NCBI RefSeq assembly: GCF_016698665.1
Contig: NZ_CP068046.1
Coordinates: forward strand, 310,001 to 374,000
DNA: 64,000 nt
From: Devosia rhizoryzae
GTDB taxonomy: Bacteria; Pseudomonadota; Alphaproteobacteria; Rhizobiales; Devosiaceae
Direction: 5' to 3'
The translations under genes and the position numbers were made by a program. Below are positions 16,401 through 24,405 of this stretch, in pieces. A model generated the notes under the pieces. That model saw only the letters and a program-made list of their open reading frames with translations, made no database searches and was not told the origin of the DNA. Positions within the stretch are counted from its first letter, which is position 1, and each line of letters starts with the position of its first letter.

Positions 16401-17383
16401 GTGACCCTCCGGTAGCGGAGGAGAATGATGAGGAAGACCGGGGCGCCGAGAAGCGCCGTGATGATGCCGACGGGCAGTTCGCGCGGGTCGAACAGGGTGC
16501 GGGCGGCGGTGTCGGTCCAGAGCATGAAGATGGCGCCGACCAGCATGGCTTGCGGCAGCAGCAGGCGGTGGCGGGCGCCGAGCACCAGGCGGACGATGTG
16601 TGGCACGACGAGACCTACGAAGCCGATGGCGCCGCCGATCGACACCATAATGCCGGTGAGGAGCGCGGTGGCTGCGAGCAGGGTCCAGCGCAGGCGCGGG
16701 ACGTCGATGCCGAGAGCGGCGGCGGCGCTGTCGCCAAAGGCAAAGGCATCGAGCGCTCGGGCATTGAAAAGGATGACCGGGCCGCCGAGCAGCAGGGCCA
16801 CGCCGACGAGACCGGCATCGGACCAGAGGGCGCCGGACAGCGAGCCCATGAGCCAGCTCAGGATTTCGCGATAGCTGTCGCCGGTGGCAGACCAGAAGAT
16901 CAGGAACGAGGTCGCGGCAGTCGCCAAGGCTGAGATGCAGATGCCGGCAAGGATGGCGCGCGAGGGGGTGGCGCCGCCGAGCAGGCGGGCGACGGCAAGG
17001 GCGAGAAGGAGGGCGCCAAGGCTGCCGAGGAAGGCTCCGACCGGCATCAGGAGCGCGGCACCGGCGAGAAGAAACAGCACTGCCCCGAGGGCCGCGCCTG
17101 AGGAGAGGCCGAGAAGGTAGGGGTCGGCCAGAGGATTGCGGGTGAGCGCCTGCATGACGGTGCCGGACAGCGCGAGGCCGGCACCGGTAGCCATGGCGAC
17201 GAGAACGCGCGGGAGGCGGAGTTCCCAGATGATGGCGTCGCGCAGGCGGGAGGCGGGGGCGTCGGCGAGGCCGATGTGGTGGAGGATGGAGGTCCAGACT
17301 TCGGCAGGGGTGATGTCGGCGGGGCCGATGGTGACGGCTAGGAGGGCGCTAAGAATGAGGAGGAAGCATAGCAAAAGCTTCAC
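16397..17383 (-). CDS. ABC transporter permease, FecCD/BtuC family (candidate F420-0 importer)
   Basis: The 328-residue protein has about nine or ten membrane helices and the family landmarks LRLPRVLVAMATGAGLALSG (about 54-73), NPLADPYLLGLSSGA (about 81-95) and the C-terminal GLVVPHIVRL and DPRELPVGIITALLGAPVF. These mark it as a BtuC/FecCD-type permease that works as a homodimer. It overlaps the ATPase gene by four bases. It is separated from the binding-protein gene by an R3 repeat of about 155 bases, so expression may be stepped. The family usually carries siderophores or corrinoids; the neighbours argue for F420-0 (TIGR03869-like, by recall). Confidence 0.88.
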   Translation of the reverse strand: MKLLLCFLLILSALLAVTIGPADITPAEVWTSILHHIGLADAPASRLRDAIIWELRLPRVLVAMATGAGLALSGTVMQALTRNPLADPYLLGLSSGAALGAVLFLLAGAALLMPVGAFLGSLGALLLALAVARLLGGATPSRAILAGICISALATAATSFLIFWSATGDSYREILSWLMGSLSGALWSDAGLVGVALLLGGPVILFNARALDAFAFGDSAAAALGIDVPRLRWTLLAATALLTGIMVSIGGAIGFVGLVVPHIVRLVLGARHRLLLPQAMLVGAIFMLWTDTAARTLFDPRELPVGIITALLGAPVFLIILLRYRRVT

Positions 17384-17401
17384 AACGAAAAGGCTGCATC
17401 C

Positions 17402-17556
17402 GACACCCCCTCCCTAGCGACGCTAAGCCTCTGGCTAAGCTCTGCTACCCTCCCCTCAAGGGGGAGGGTGAAGGGTGCGGTGTCACCTTCCCCCTTGAGG
17501 GGAAGGCAAGCAGAGCTTGGGTCCGAAGGACCCTTAGCGGCGCTCGGAAGGGGGTA
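17402..17556. repeat. Intergenic palindromic repeat, family R3, copy 2
   Basis: The gap between the binding protein and permease genes holds ACACCCCCTCCCTAGCG...GGAAGGGGGT, with inner CCTCCCCTCAAGGGGGAGG hairpins. It closely resembles the copy at 50531-50708, including the CTAGC and GCTAAG parts. Confidence 0.8.
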
Positions 17557-17569
17557 CTTCACGAAAGGC

Positions 17570-18490
17570 TCAATCGAAGCTGATCTCGGCCATTTGCTCG
17601 GCCATATCCACCGCCGCCGGGATGGTGCGGACGCCGGCTTCGGAGGCGGGGAAGGGGATGATGAGGTAGCGCTCGTCTCTGACCGCGTCGAGTTTGCTTG
17701 TGATCGGATTTTCGGCGAGGAGCTGTTTTTTTTGGGTTGCCGAATTCCAGGCGGCATCGACGAGGATGATGACATCGGGATTGGCATCGACGACGGCTTC
17801 CCAGCTTGCCGAGATCCAGCCTTCGTCAACGTCGCCGAAGATGTTCTCTAGGCCCAAGAGCTCCATTACCACGGCGGGGGCATTGTTGCCGGCGCCGACA
17901 TAGGGCGTTTTGGTGCCGGAGGAATACCAAAGCGCGGTGCGGCCCTCGCCATAGGGCTCGATGCGGTCGCGCATGGCGCGCTGGCCCTCGACCAGCACGT
18001 CGGCATCGAGGTCACGGTCGAAGATGCGGCCCATTTCGCGGAATTCGTCGAACAGTACGTCGGTGGTAAGCTTGGGTGGCTTGATCGAGCGGCAGGCGGC
18101 GGGGGCGACATAGGTGTTGACGCCGAGTTGCTGAAGCGTTGGGCGTTCTCCGGCGCCGTCCGCGGCGAAATTGCTTTCCCAGCCGCCATAGATGAAGTCG
18201 GGTTCGGTTTCGAGAATGACTTCCTGGCTGGGCAGCTTGTCGGAAAGCACCGGCAGATCGGTCTGGAGCGCCTCGGGCAGCGGCCCGTCCTGGAAGCCGA
18301 CGCCGACGATGCGATCGGCAAGGCCCAGCGACAGCAAGAGTTCGGTGGAAGTCGACTTGATGGCGACGGCGCGCTCGGGGGCAGCGTCGAAAGTGACGCT
18401 CGTGCCGCAATTGTCGATCGTTAGCGGATAGGTGGTTTGCGCCAAAGCAGGGGCGCTGAGCAGCAGGAAGGCGAGGGCGGCGAAGCGCAT
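17570..18490 (-). CDS. ABC transporter substrate-binding protein, FecB/BtuF type (candidate F420-0 binding protein)
   Basis: The 306-residue protein has a signal peptide (about 1-18, cleaving after PALAQ) and the Fe3+/B12 periplasmic-binding fold: PERAVAIKSTSTELLLSLGL for the first lobe, LETEPDFIYGGWESNF, a long linking helix and VVDANPDVIILVD in the second lobe. No lipobox is seen. The frame runs upstream inside cofE, but the ATG at 18490, five bases after the cofE stop, is the start of the signal peptide. Tight linkage to cofE, and Fgd beyond, matches the proposed F420-0 importer (TIGR03868 type, by recall). A siderophore or cobalamin ligand is the alternative, but no receptor or cobalamin genes are nearby. 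Confidence 0.85.
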   Translation of the reverse strand: MRFAALAFLLLSAPALAQTTYPLTIDNCGTSVTFDAAPERAVAIKSTSTELLLSLGLADRIVGVGFQDGPLPEALQTDLPVLSDKLPSQEVILETEPDFIYGGWESNFAADGAGERPTLQQLGVNTYVAPAACRSIKPPKLTTDVLFDEFREMGRIFDRDLDADVLVEGQRAMRDRIEPYGEGRTALWYSSGTKTPYVGAGNNAPAVVMELLGLENIFGDVDEGWISASWEAVVDANPDVIILVDAAWNSATQKKQLLAENPITSKLDAVRDERYLIIPFPASEAGVRTIPAAVDMAEQMAEISFD

Positions 18491-18494
18491 GGGT

Positions 18495-19307
18495 TTAGTC
18501 CTGACGCTGCTTGGATGCGGCTTTGAGCTCGGCCAGCGCAGCCTGGTAGCCGAGGCGATAGGCTTCGGCGGAGCCAAAGCGAAACATGTCGTCGTCGCCG
18601 GTGCGGGTGAGGGTGCGCGCGCCGGGAGCGTCGAGGCCCTGCACGTAGCGGCCGAGGCCGCGAACGACGGCAACGGGAATGTTGCTGGTCTTGCCTTTGA
18701 CGAGGTCTGCGGCGCCGGCGATCTCGTCGGCGATCACGGCCTGCGTCACGTGCAAAGGGCGGCCATTGGCGTCGACGGCGCCGCGCAGGTCGTCGGTCAG
18801 TTGCATTCCGGCGGCACCGATCGCCATGTCGGTCTGGCCAACCCGCCAGGCCCGGCCGATAGTGTCGGTGATGATGATGGCGATGTCGATGCCGAGCCGC
18901 TGGCGCAGGCCAGCGCAGAGCGCAAGCGCGGAGGCGTCGGGATCGAGTGGCAGGCGAAGGGCGGTGCCGTCGGGCACATTGGACATGTCGATGCCGGCGG
19001 CGGCCATGACGAGGCCCTGGCGGGTTTCGACGATCCGGAACGTGCCGCCGGGATGTACGCGTTCGGCGACGACACGCACGGTGTCCTCGGCAATGGCGCG
19101 TTCGCGCTCGGCGGCGGGCACCTGCATGCCTTCCGATTTTGAAACGATCTTGGAGGTGACGACGAGGATGTCGCCGGCCTGGAGGGCGAGGTTCGGATCG
19201 GTTTCGGCCTGGGCAGCGACGGCGTCGGCGATCAGCGCGACGAGGTCGTCACCCACGGCGACTTCCGGGATGCCGGTAATGCCCCAGACGGAAAAGCGGG
19301 GAGTCAT
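18495..19307 (-). CDS. cofE: Coenzyme F420-0:L-glutamate ligase
   Basis: CofE adds gamma-linked glutamates to F420-0 using GTP, the last step of F420 synthesis. The 270-residue product carries the family signatures [16 protein letters not shown] (about 44-59), [17 protein letters not shown], the nucleotide-site strand [17 protein letters not shown] and a C-terminal [13 protein letters not shown] segment. It is single-domain, lacking the C-terminal nitroreductase-like domain of mycobacterial FbiB. It is followed after four bases by the binding-protein gene. No cofC, cofD, cofG or cofH is present in the window, so the precursor F420-0 must come from elsewhere in the genome or from uptake. Confidence 0.93.
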   Translation of the reverse strand: MTPRFSVWGITGIPEVAVGDDLVALIADAVAAQAETDPNLALQAGDILVVTSKIVSKSEGMQVPAAERERAIAEDTVRVVAERVHPGGTFRIVETRQGLVMAAAGIDMSNVPDGTALRLPLDPDASALALCAGLRQRLGIDIAIIITDTIGRAWRVGQTDMAIGAAGMQLTDDLRGAVDANGRPLHVTQAVIADEIAGAADLVKGKTSNIPVAVVRGLGRYVQGLDAPGARTLTRTGDDDMFRFGSAEAYRLGYQAALAELKAASKQRQD

Positions 19308-19356
19308 GTCAACCTCGCGTCCTCAGAAAGATCGCAATGGCTGCCCCATCCTCAAT

Positions 19357-19428
19357 GTCATCCCGGCCTTGAGCCGGGATCCATCTTGAGATCTCGGGAT
19401 GGGCCCCGGCCTTCGCCGGGGTAACAGC
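19357..19428. repeat. Double-hairpin repeat, family R1 (GTCATCCCGG...GGATCC), copy 1
   Basis: GTCATCCCGGC...GCCGGGATCCATC forms the first hairpin and GGGCCCCGGC...GCCGGGGTAAC the second. Two more copies are at 21529-21600 and 22768-22838. It lies between fgd and cofE. Confidence 0.85.
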
Positions 19429-19460
19429 CGGTGGGCGTGGGTACAGCGTGCCCCTAATGG

Positions 19461-20465
19461 TCATTGCTTCACCACCCTCCGCAGCCTCGGCAGGATCTCC
19501 CGGGCGTATAGATCGAGGAAGCGGCTTTGGTCGGGGCCGGGGGCGTGGAAGACCAAATGGTCGAAGCCGTAGTCGATATAGGTCTGGATCCTGGCGACGT
19601 GCTCATCGGGGTCGGAGGAGACGATCCAGCGCTTGGCGACGCGCTCGATCGGCAGGGCGTCGGCGAGGCGTTCCATTTCCTCGGCATCCTGCACGGAGTG
19701 TTTTTCCTCGGCGGAAAGGGAAAGCGCGGCCCAGTGGCGGGTGTCGTTGAGGGCGCGATCGGCATCGGTGTCGAAGGAGACCTTGACCTCGATCATGCGC
19801 TCGAAGGGCTTGGTCTTGAGCTCGCTTTCGGCGCGCCCGATTTCGACATTGGGCAGGAGTTCCTGCGTATAGAGCTCGGCGCCCTTGCCGGAGGTACAGA
19901 TAAAGCCGTCGCCGGCGCGGCCGGCATATTTGGCGTTGAGCGGTCCGCCGGCGGCGATGTATATCGGCACCGGCTCGGCGGGCTTGTCATAGATCGTGGC
20001 GTTGACGGTCTTGTAGTATTCGCCTTCGAAGGAAACGCGATCTTCGCTCCAGAGCTTGCGGATCAGCCGGATGGCCTCGCGCAGGCGGGCAGAGCGTTCC
20101 TTGAGCTCTGGCCATTCGATGCCGGTGGCGGGCACTTCGTTGAGGCCCTCGCCGGTGCCGACGCCGAGGATCACGCGGCCGGGAAACATGGCACCCATGG
20201 TGCCGAAGGCGTGGGCCACGACGGTGGGGTGAAGCCGGAAGGTCGGCGTCAGCACTGAGGTGCCAAGAATGATCTTTTCGGTGCGGGCGAGAACGGCGGA
20301 CATCCAGCCCGGCGCGAACGGCGCGTGGCCGTCGGTGTGCTTCCAGGGCTGGAAATGGTCGGAGACCCAGACGCTGTCAAAGCCGGCCTGTTCGGCTTCA
20401 ACGGCGAAGCGCAGAAGATCATTGGGGGCGAATTGTTCCGCCGATGCCTTATAACCGAACCGCAT
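19461..20465 (-). CDS. fgd: F420-dependent glucose-6-phosphate dehydrogenase
   Basis: Fgd oxidises glucose 6-phosphate to 6-phosphogluconolactone and reduces F420. The 334-residue product is collinear with mycobacterial Fgd1 (336 residues) as I recall it: [11 protein letters not shown] at the N-terminus, SDHFQPW with the active-site His37 and Trp41, [22 protein letters not shown] with the acid Glu106, and the phosphate-binding Lys194, Lys255 and Arg279 (VAKRWIV). All of these correspond to His40, Trp44, Glu109, Lys198, Lys259 and Arg283. The ATG at 20465 follows GGAGGGA; the longer frame to 20528 is not needed. It heads a minus-strand cluster with cofE and the ABC importer, and has a palindromic operator 20 bases upstream. 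Confidence 0.93.
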   Translation of the reverse strand: MRFGYKASAEQFAPNDLLRFAVEAEQAGFDSVWVSDHFQPWKHTDGHAPFAPGWMSAVLARTEKIILGTSVLTPTFRLHPTVVAHAFGTMGAMFPGRVILGVGTGEGLNEVPATGIEWPELKERSARLREAIRLIRKLWSEDRVSFEGEYYKTVNATIYDKPAEPVPIYIAAGGPLNAKYAGRAGDGFICTSGKGAELYTQELLPNVEIGRAESELKTKPFERMIEVKVSFDTDADRALNDTRHWAALSLSAEEKHSVQDAEEMERLADALPIERVAKRWIVSSDPDEHVARIQTYIDYGFDHLVFHAPGPDQSRFLDLYAREILPRLRRVVKQ

Positions 20466-20484
20466 GCCGTCCCTCCGCTCGATA

Positions 20485-20502
20485 TTTGATCGTTTGGTCA
20501 AA
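20485..20502. promoter_or_regulatory. Palindromic operator before fgd, site B
   Basis: TTTGATCGTTTGGTCAAA repeats, in reverse orientation, the palindrome at 15570-15587. It lies 19 bases before the fgd start codon and downstream of a TTGACT box (20518-20513), so it overlaps the probable promoter. The divergent nucleoside hydrolase gene starts about 60 bases away. Confidence 0.7.
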
Positions 20503-20562
20503 AATTGTCGATAGTCAAGCTGGCGCATGCTAGGTCAGGGGCAACAAGAGCTATTCTAGAAG

Positions 20563-21525
20563 ATGGACAGAACGATGAAAGTGATTTTCGACACCGATCC
20601 CGGCATCGACGATGCGATGGCGCTGCTTTACCTCAGCAAGCTGCCCCAGATCGAACTGCTCGGCATCACGACGGTGGTCGGCAATGCCAGCATCGAAAAG
20701 ACAACGCGCAACGCGCTCTATCTGCGCCAGCAATTCGGCATTTCGGCGCCGGTGGTGCAGGGCGCGGGTGAAACGCTGGATGGCGTCAAAAAGCAGGAGC
20801 CGGCGATCGTTCATGGCGACGACGGACTGGGCAATATCGACATTCCCGAGGTCGACCGCGGCGGGCTCGACGGGCGGGTGGCGAGCCAGTTCATCATCGA
20901 TACCGTCAAGGCCAATCCGGGCGAGGTGACGATCATCGCCGTGGGTCGCATGACCAACCTGGCGCTGGCGCTGCGGGCTGAACCGGGCATCGCAAAACAG
21001 GTCAAGCAGGTCATCATCATGGGCGGGGCCTTTGGCTACAAGGGCCGGAGCGGCAATGTCACGCCGCTGGCGGAAGCCAATATTTATGGCGACCCGGTGG
21101 CGGCGGACGAGATGTTCGCGGCGGAATGGCCGGTGGTCGTGGTGGGGCTCGACGTGACTCATGATATCGTGCTCGACACCGACTATCTCGCGGCGCTGTC
21201 GCGCGATGTGGGCGCCAATGGCGAGCTGCTGCGCAAGATGAGCGAGCATTACGCCCATTTCTACAACAACATCATGGGCATCAATGGCGTGGTCGGGCAC
21301 GATCTTCTGGCGGTGACCTATGCGCTTCATCCCGAATGGTTCGAGACGCGGCGAGGGCCGATCGTGACCATTACCGAGGGTCTGGCGACGGGGCAGACGG
21401 CGCAGATGCCGGAAACGCGTAAGGGTGGGGACCCGGCCTGGGCGGGGCGGCCGGTGCAGACGATCTGTACGGATGTGGACGGGGCGAAGGTCTTGGAGCA
21501 TTTTCGGGTGACGGTTGCGGGCTAA
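20563..21525 (+). CDS. Nucleoside hydrolase (IunH/RihA-like)
   Basis: The 320-residue enzyme cleaves the N-glycosidic bond of ribonucleosides to give ribose and base. It has the calcium-binding DTDPGIDDA motif near the N-terminus, GPLTN-like MTNLALAL, the IIMGGAFGYKGR strand, NIYGDPVAAD and the catalytic-histidine motif GVVGHDLLAVTYALHPE. Substrate preference cannot be read from sequence. Two starts are possible: ATG 20563 and ATG 20575, the latter matching the usual MKVIFDTDPG. It is divergent from fgd and followed by an R1 repeat before the sugar transporter operon, so it may supply ribose-type sugars to that pathway or be unrelated. Confidence 0.9.
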   Translation: MDRTMKVIFDTDPGIDDAMALLYLSKLPQIELLGITTVVGNASIEKTTRNALYLRQQFGISAPVVQGAGETLDGVKKQEPAIVHGDDGLGNIDIPEVDRGGLDGRVASQFIIDTVKANPGEVTIIAVGRMTNLALALRAEPGIAKQVKQVIIMGGAFGYKGRSGNVTPLAEANIYGDPVAADEMFAAEWPVVVVGLDVTHDIVLDTDYLAALSRDVGANGELLRKMSEHYAHFYNNIMGINGVVGHDLLAVTYALHPEWFETRRGPIVTITEGLATGQTAQMPETRKGGDPAWAGRPVQTICTDVDGAKVLEHFRVTVAG

Positions 21526-21528
21526 GGT

Positions 21529-21600
21529 GTCATCCCCGCGCAGGCGGGGATCCATCCTGAGATCTCAAGATGGGCCCCGGCTCAAGGCCGGGGTGACAGC
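21529..21600. repeat. Double-hairpin repeat, family R1, copy 2
   Basis: GTCATCCCCGCGCAGGCGGGGATCC is the first hairpin and GGCCCCGGCTCAAGGCCGGGG the second, joined by ATCCTGAGATCTCAAGAT. It begins three bases after the nucleoside hydrolase stop and may terminate it. Confidence 0.85.
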
Positions 21601-21681
21601 AGGTGATTGTTAAGACACCTTGCTAAAGCGCTAATGTGAGCCGCCACTGAGCTTACTTTCCGCGCTCGCACGAAGCCACTT

Positions 21682-21704
21682 TACATATAATAGTACTTTA
21701 TGTA
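21682..21704 (+). promoter_or_regulatory. Palindromic operator overlapping a probable -10 box upstream of the sugar transporter operon
   Basis: TACATA (21682-21687) and TATGTA (21699-21704) form a 23-base palindrome with an 11-base spacer; a TATAAT box (21686-21691) lies inside it. No good -35 box is evident. The GntR/FadR-type regulator at 26403-27131 is the obvious candidate ligand. Confidence 0.45.
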
Positions 21705-21760
21705 GCGTCCCCCTACCGCCCGAGGTGAACACGCCCGGCGGCTTTTGGGAGGACTTCATC

Positions 21761-22735
21761 GTGAGCATCATCACCAAGCTTGCCATCGCGGCAGGCCTCG
21801 CTACTGCCTTGTCTACCGCTGCCTTTGCCCAGGCCGACCTCAGCGGCAAGGTCATCGGTTTTTCGCAGATCGGTTCGGAATCCGGTTGGCGCGCTGCCGA
21901 GACTTCGGTCACCCGTTCCGAAGCCGAAGCCCGTGGCGTGGACCTCAAGTTTGCCGACGCGCAGCAGAAGCAGGAAAACCAGATCAAGGCGATCCGCGGC
22001 TTCATCGCCCAGGGCGTTGACGCGATCCTCATGGCGCCTGTGGTCGCAACGGGCTGGGACGACGTTCTGGCCGAAGCCAAGGAAGCTGAGATCCCCGTCG
22101 TGCTGCTCGACCGCGGCATCGATGCGCCGGAAGACCTCTACCTGACCTCGGTTGCGTCCGATCAGGTGCTTGAAGGCCGCGTGGCCGGTGAGTGGCTGGT
22201 CAACGAAGTTGGCGACGAAGATTGCAGCGTCGTCGAACTGCAGGGCACAGTGGGTTCGAGCCCGGCTATCAACCGCAAGCAGGGTTTCGAAGAAGGCATT
22301 GCTTCGGCCTCCAACATCAAGATCACCCAGAGCCAGACAGGCGACTTTACCCGTTCCAAGGGCAAGGAAGTCATGGAAGCCTTCCTCAAGTCGTCTAATG
22401 GCGGGGCCGATATCTGCGCGGTTTACGCCCATAACGACGACATGGCCGTTGGCGCCATCCAGGCGATCAAGGATGCCGGCCTCAAGCCCGGCACCGATAT
22501 CAAGGTGGTCTCGATCGACGGCGTGCCGGATATCTTCACCGCCATCGCCGCTGGCGAAGCCAATGCCACGGTCGAGCTGACCCCGAACATGGCTGGCCCG
22601 GCTCTCGACGCGCTGGCTGCCTATTGGGCCGATGGCACCGAACCGGAAAAGTTTATCATCACCGAGTCCAAGCTCTACACGGCCGAGAACGATCCGCAGG
22701 GCGAATATGATCGCCGCAAGGGTCTGGGCTACTAA
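21761..22735 (+). CDS. ytfQ: Sugar ABC transporter substrate-binding protein, YtfQ (galactofuranose) type
   Basis: The 324-residue periplasmic binding protein has a signal peptide ending AAFAQA and the two-lobed pentose/hexose-binding fold. KVIGFSQIGSESGWRAAE, KQENQIKAIRGFIAQGVDAI, VVLLDRGIDAPED and CAVYAHNDDMAVGAIQAIKDAG strongly resemble E. coli YtfQ, which binds galactofuranose. A GTG at 21761 is chosen because it starts the signal peptide behind GGGAGGACTT; the ATG at 21725 is upstream of that site. It is the first gene of the transporter operon and is separated from the ATPase gene by an R1 repeat. Confidence 0.9.
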   Translation: MSIITKLAIAAGLATALSTAAFAQADLSGKVIGFSQIGSESGWRAAETSVTRSEAEARGVDLKFADAQQKQENQIKAIRGFIAQGVDAILMAPVVATGWDDVLAEAKEAEIPVVLLDRGIDAPEDLYLTSVASDQVLEGRVAGEWLVNEVGDEDCSVVELQGTVGSSPAINRKQGFEEGIASASNIKITQSQTGDFTRSKGKEVMEAFLKSSNGGADICAVYAHNDDMAVGAIQAIKDAGLKPGTDIKVVSIDGVPDIFTAIAAGEANATVELTPNMAGPALDALAAYWADGTEPEKFIITESKLYTAENDPQGEYDRRKGLGY

Positions 22736-22767
22736 GAGCTTATCACTGCGCTTATCCCAACCACGGT

Positions 22768-22838
22768 GTCATCCCGGGCTCGACCCGGGATCCATCCCGA
22801 GACCTCAGGATGGGCCCCGGCATTCGCCGGGGTGACAC
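22768..22838. repeat. Double-hairpin repeat, family R1, copy 3
   Basis: GTCATCCCGGGCTCGACCCGGGATCC and GGCCCCGGCATTCGCCGGGGTGACAC form two adjacent hairpins between the binding-protein and ATPase genes, where a stable structure could reduce downstream expression or protect the upstream mRNA. Confidence 0.85.
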
Positions 22839-22887
22839 TTTGTGGTTGGGGTACTCAATGTTGAAGCCGCAAGGCTTGGGAGGGGCG

Positions 22888-24405
22888 ATGAACGATACGG
22901 CTTACGCGCTTGAAGCGCGCGGGATCGTCAAGATCTTCGGCAATCACGTCGCACTCGACAATGTCAATTTCGGCCTGCTGCCCGGCGAAGTGCATGCGCT
23001 GCTGGGCGAGAATGGCGCGGGCAAATCCACGCTGATCAAGATTTTGACCGGCGCCTACCAGCCGACGGGCGGGCAGGTGCTGGCCGATGGCGTGGCGGTG
23101 ACGCTCGACAACCCACAGCATGCCCAGAAGTACGGCATCGGCACGGTTTACCAGGAGGTCAATCTCCTGCCCAATCGCTCCGTTGCGGAAAACCTCTTCC
23201 TCGGTCACCAACCCACGCGCTTCGGTTTCGTTGATCGGCGCAAGATGGAGCGCGACTCGCGGGAGGTGCTCAAGCGCTATGGGCTCGACCTTGATCCGGC
23301 GAGCGAGCTGGGCGCCCATTCGGTAGCCGTGCAGCAGATCGTGGCTATTGCCCGGGCTGTCGAGCTTTCCGGCAAGGTCCTTATTCTCGATGAGCCGACA
23401 GCGAGCCTCGACCGCAACGAGGTCGAGCGGCTCTTCGAGATCATTCGCGACCTTAAGGCGCGCGGACTTGCCGTCGTCTTCATCACGCATTTCCTTGACC
23501 AGGTGTTTGCGATTGCCGATCGGGTCACCATTCTGCGCAATGGCAAGCTGATCGAGACGCGGACGCTGGATGGCACGACGCGCACCGATGTGGTGCGGCT
23601 CATGCTGGGCAAGGATGTCGCTTTTTCCGGCGCGACTGGCGTCGAGGATGCGCGGCCGCTCGGCGAGGTGCTGCTCGACTTTAAGGGTTATGGCAAAAAG
23701 CGCAGCGTGCATCCGTTCAACCTGACCATCCACAAGGGTGAGGTGGTCGGCGTTGCTGGCCTTTTGGGTTCCGGCCGTACGGAGATGGCGCGCATCATGT
23801 TCGGTGCCGACAGTGCCGACGAGGGTACGGTCACGGTCAGCGGCAAGCCGGCCAATATCTCGCGGCCGACCGATGCGATCGCCAGGGGTTTTGGCTTTTT
23901 GCCGGAGGACCGCAAGGTCGAGGGTATTTTCGGCGACCTTTCGGTGCGCGAGAATATCGTCATAGCGCTCCAGGGGAAGCTCGGCTGGTTCAGTGCGCTT
24001 AGCCGCGACGAGCAGCTCGAGATTGCCGGCCGCTTCGGCGAAAGCATGGATATCCGGGCCGCATCGCTCGACATGCCGATCAAGCTCCTGAGCGGCGGCA
24101 ATCAGCAAAAGGCGATCCTTTCGCGTTGGCTGGCGACCGATCCGGCATTCCTGATCCTTGACGAGCCGACGCGCGGCATCGATGTCGGCGCGCATGCGGA
24201 AATCGTGCGCACCATTAACCGGCTGCGCGACGAGGGCCTGGCGCTGGTCGTCATCTCTTCCGAGCTCGACGAAGTCGTCGCTTATTCGACCCGCATCGTG
24301 GTGATGCGCGATCGCGAGCTCGTGGCCGAACTTTCCGGCGAAAACATCAATCCCGGCGTTATCGTCCAGGCGATCGCCAACCATCGCGAAGGTCCACCGG
24401 CATGA
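22888..24405 (+). CDS. ytfR: Sugar ABC transporter ATP-binding protein, YtfR type (duplicated ATPase)
   Basis: The 505-residue protein has two ABC domains as in RbsA/MglA/YtfR. The first has Walker A GENGAGKST and Walker B VLILDEPTASLD; the second has the degenerate Walker A GLLGSGRTE, signature LSGGNQQKA and Walker B FLILDEPTRGIDVG. The open frame reaches back into the R1 repeat, but the ATG at 22888 follows GGGAGGGG and begins the usual short N-terminus. It overlaps the first permease gene by four bases. Confidence 0.93.
   Translation: MNDTAYALEARGIVKIFGNHVALDNVNFGLLPGEVHALLGENGAGKSTLIKILTGAYQPTGGQVLADGVAVTLDNPQHAQKYGIGTVYQEVNLLPNRSVAENLFLGHQPTRFGFVDRRKMERDSREVLKRYGLDLDPASELGAHSVAVQQIVAIARAVELSGKVLILDEPTASLDRNEVERLFEIIRDLKARGLAVVFITHFLDQVFAIADRVTILRNGKLIETRTLDGTTRTDVVRLMLGKDVAFSGATGVEDARPLGEVLLDFKGYGKKRSVHPFNLTIHKGEVVGVAGLLGSGRTEMARIMFGADSADEGTVTVSGKPANISRPTDAIARGFGFLPEDRKVEGIFGDLSVRENIVIALQGKLGWFSALSRDEQLEIAGRFGESMDIRAASLDMPIKLLSGGNQQKAILSRWLATDPAFLILDEPTRGIDVGAHAEIVRTINRLRDEGLALVVISSELDEVVAYSTRIVVMRDRELVAELSGENINPGVIVQAIANHREGPPA

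Noticed and set aside
20551..21555. Minus-strand frame starting MDPRLRGDDT
   Set aside because: The start is the translated R1 repeat and the remainder is antisense to the nucleoside hydrolase.
22810..22887. N-terminal extension of the YtfR ATPase beginning MGPGIRRGDT
   Set aside because: It translates the R1 repeat; the ATG at 22888 has a strong ribosome site and the family N-terminus.
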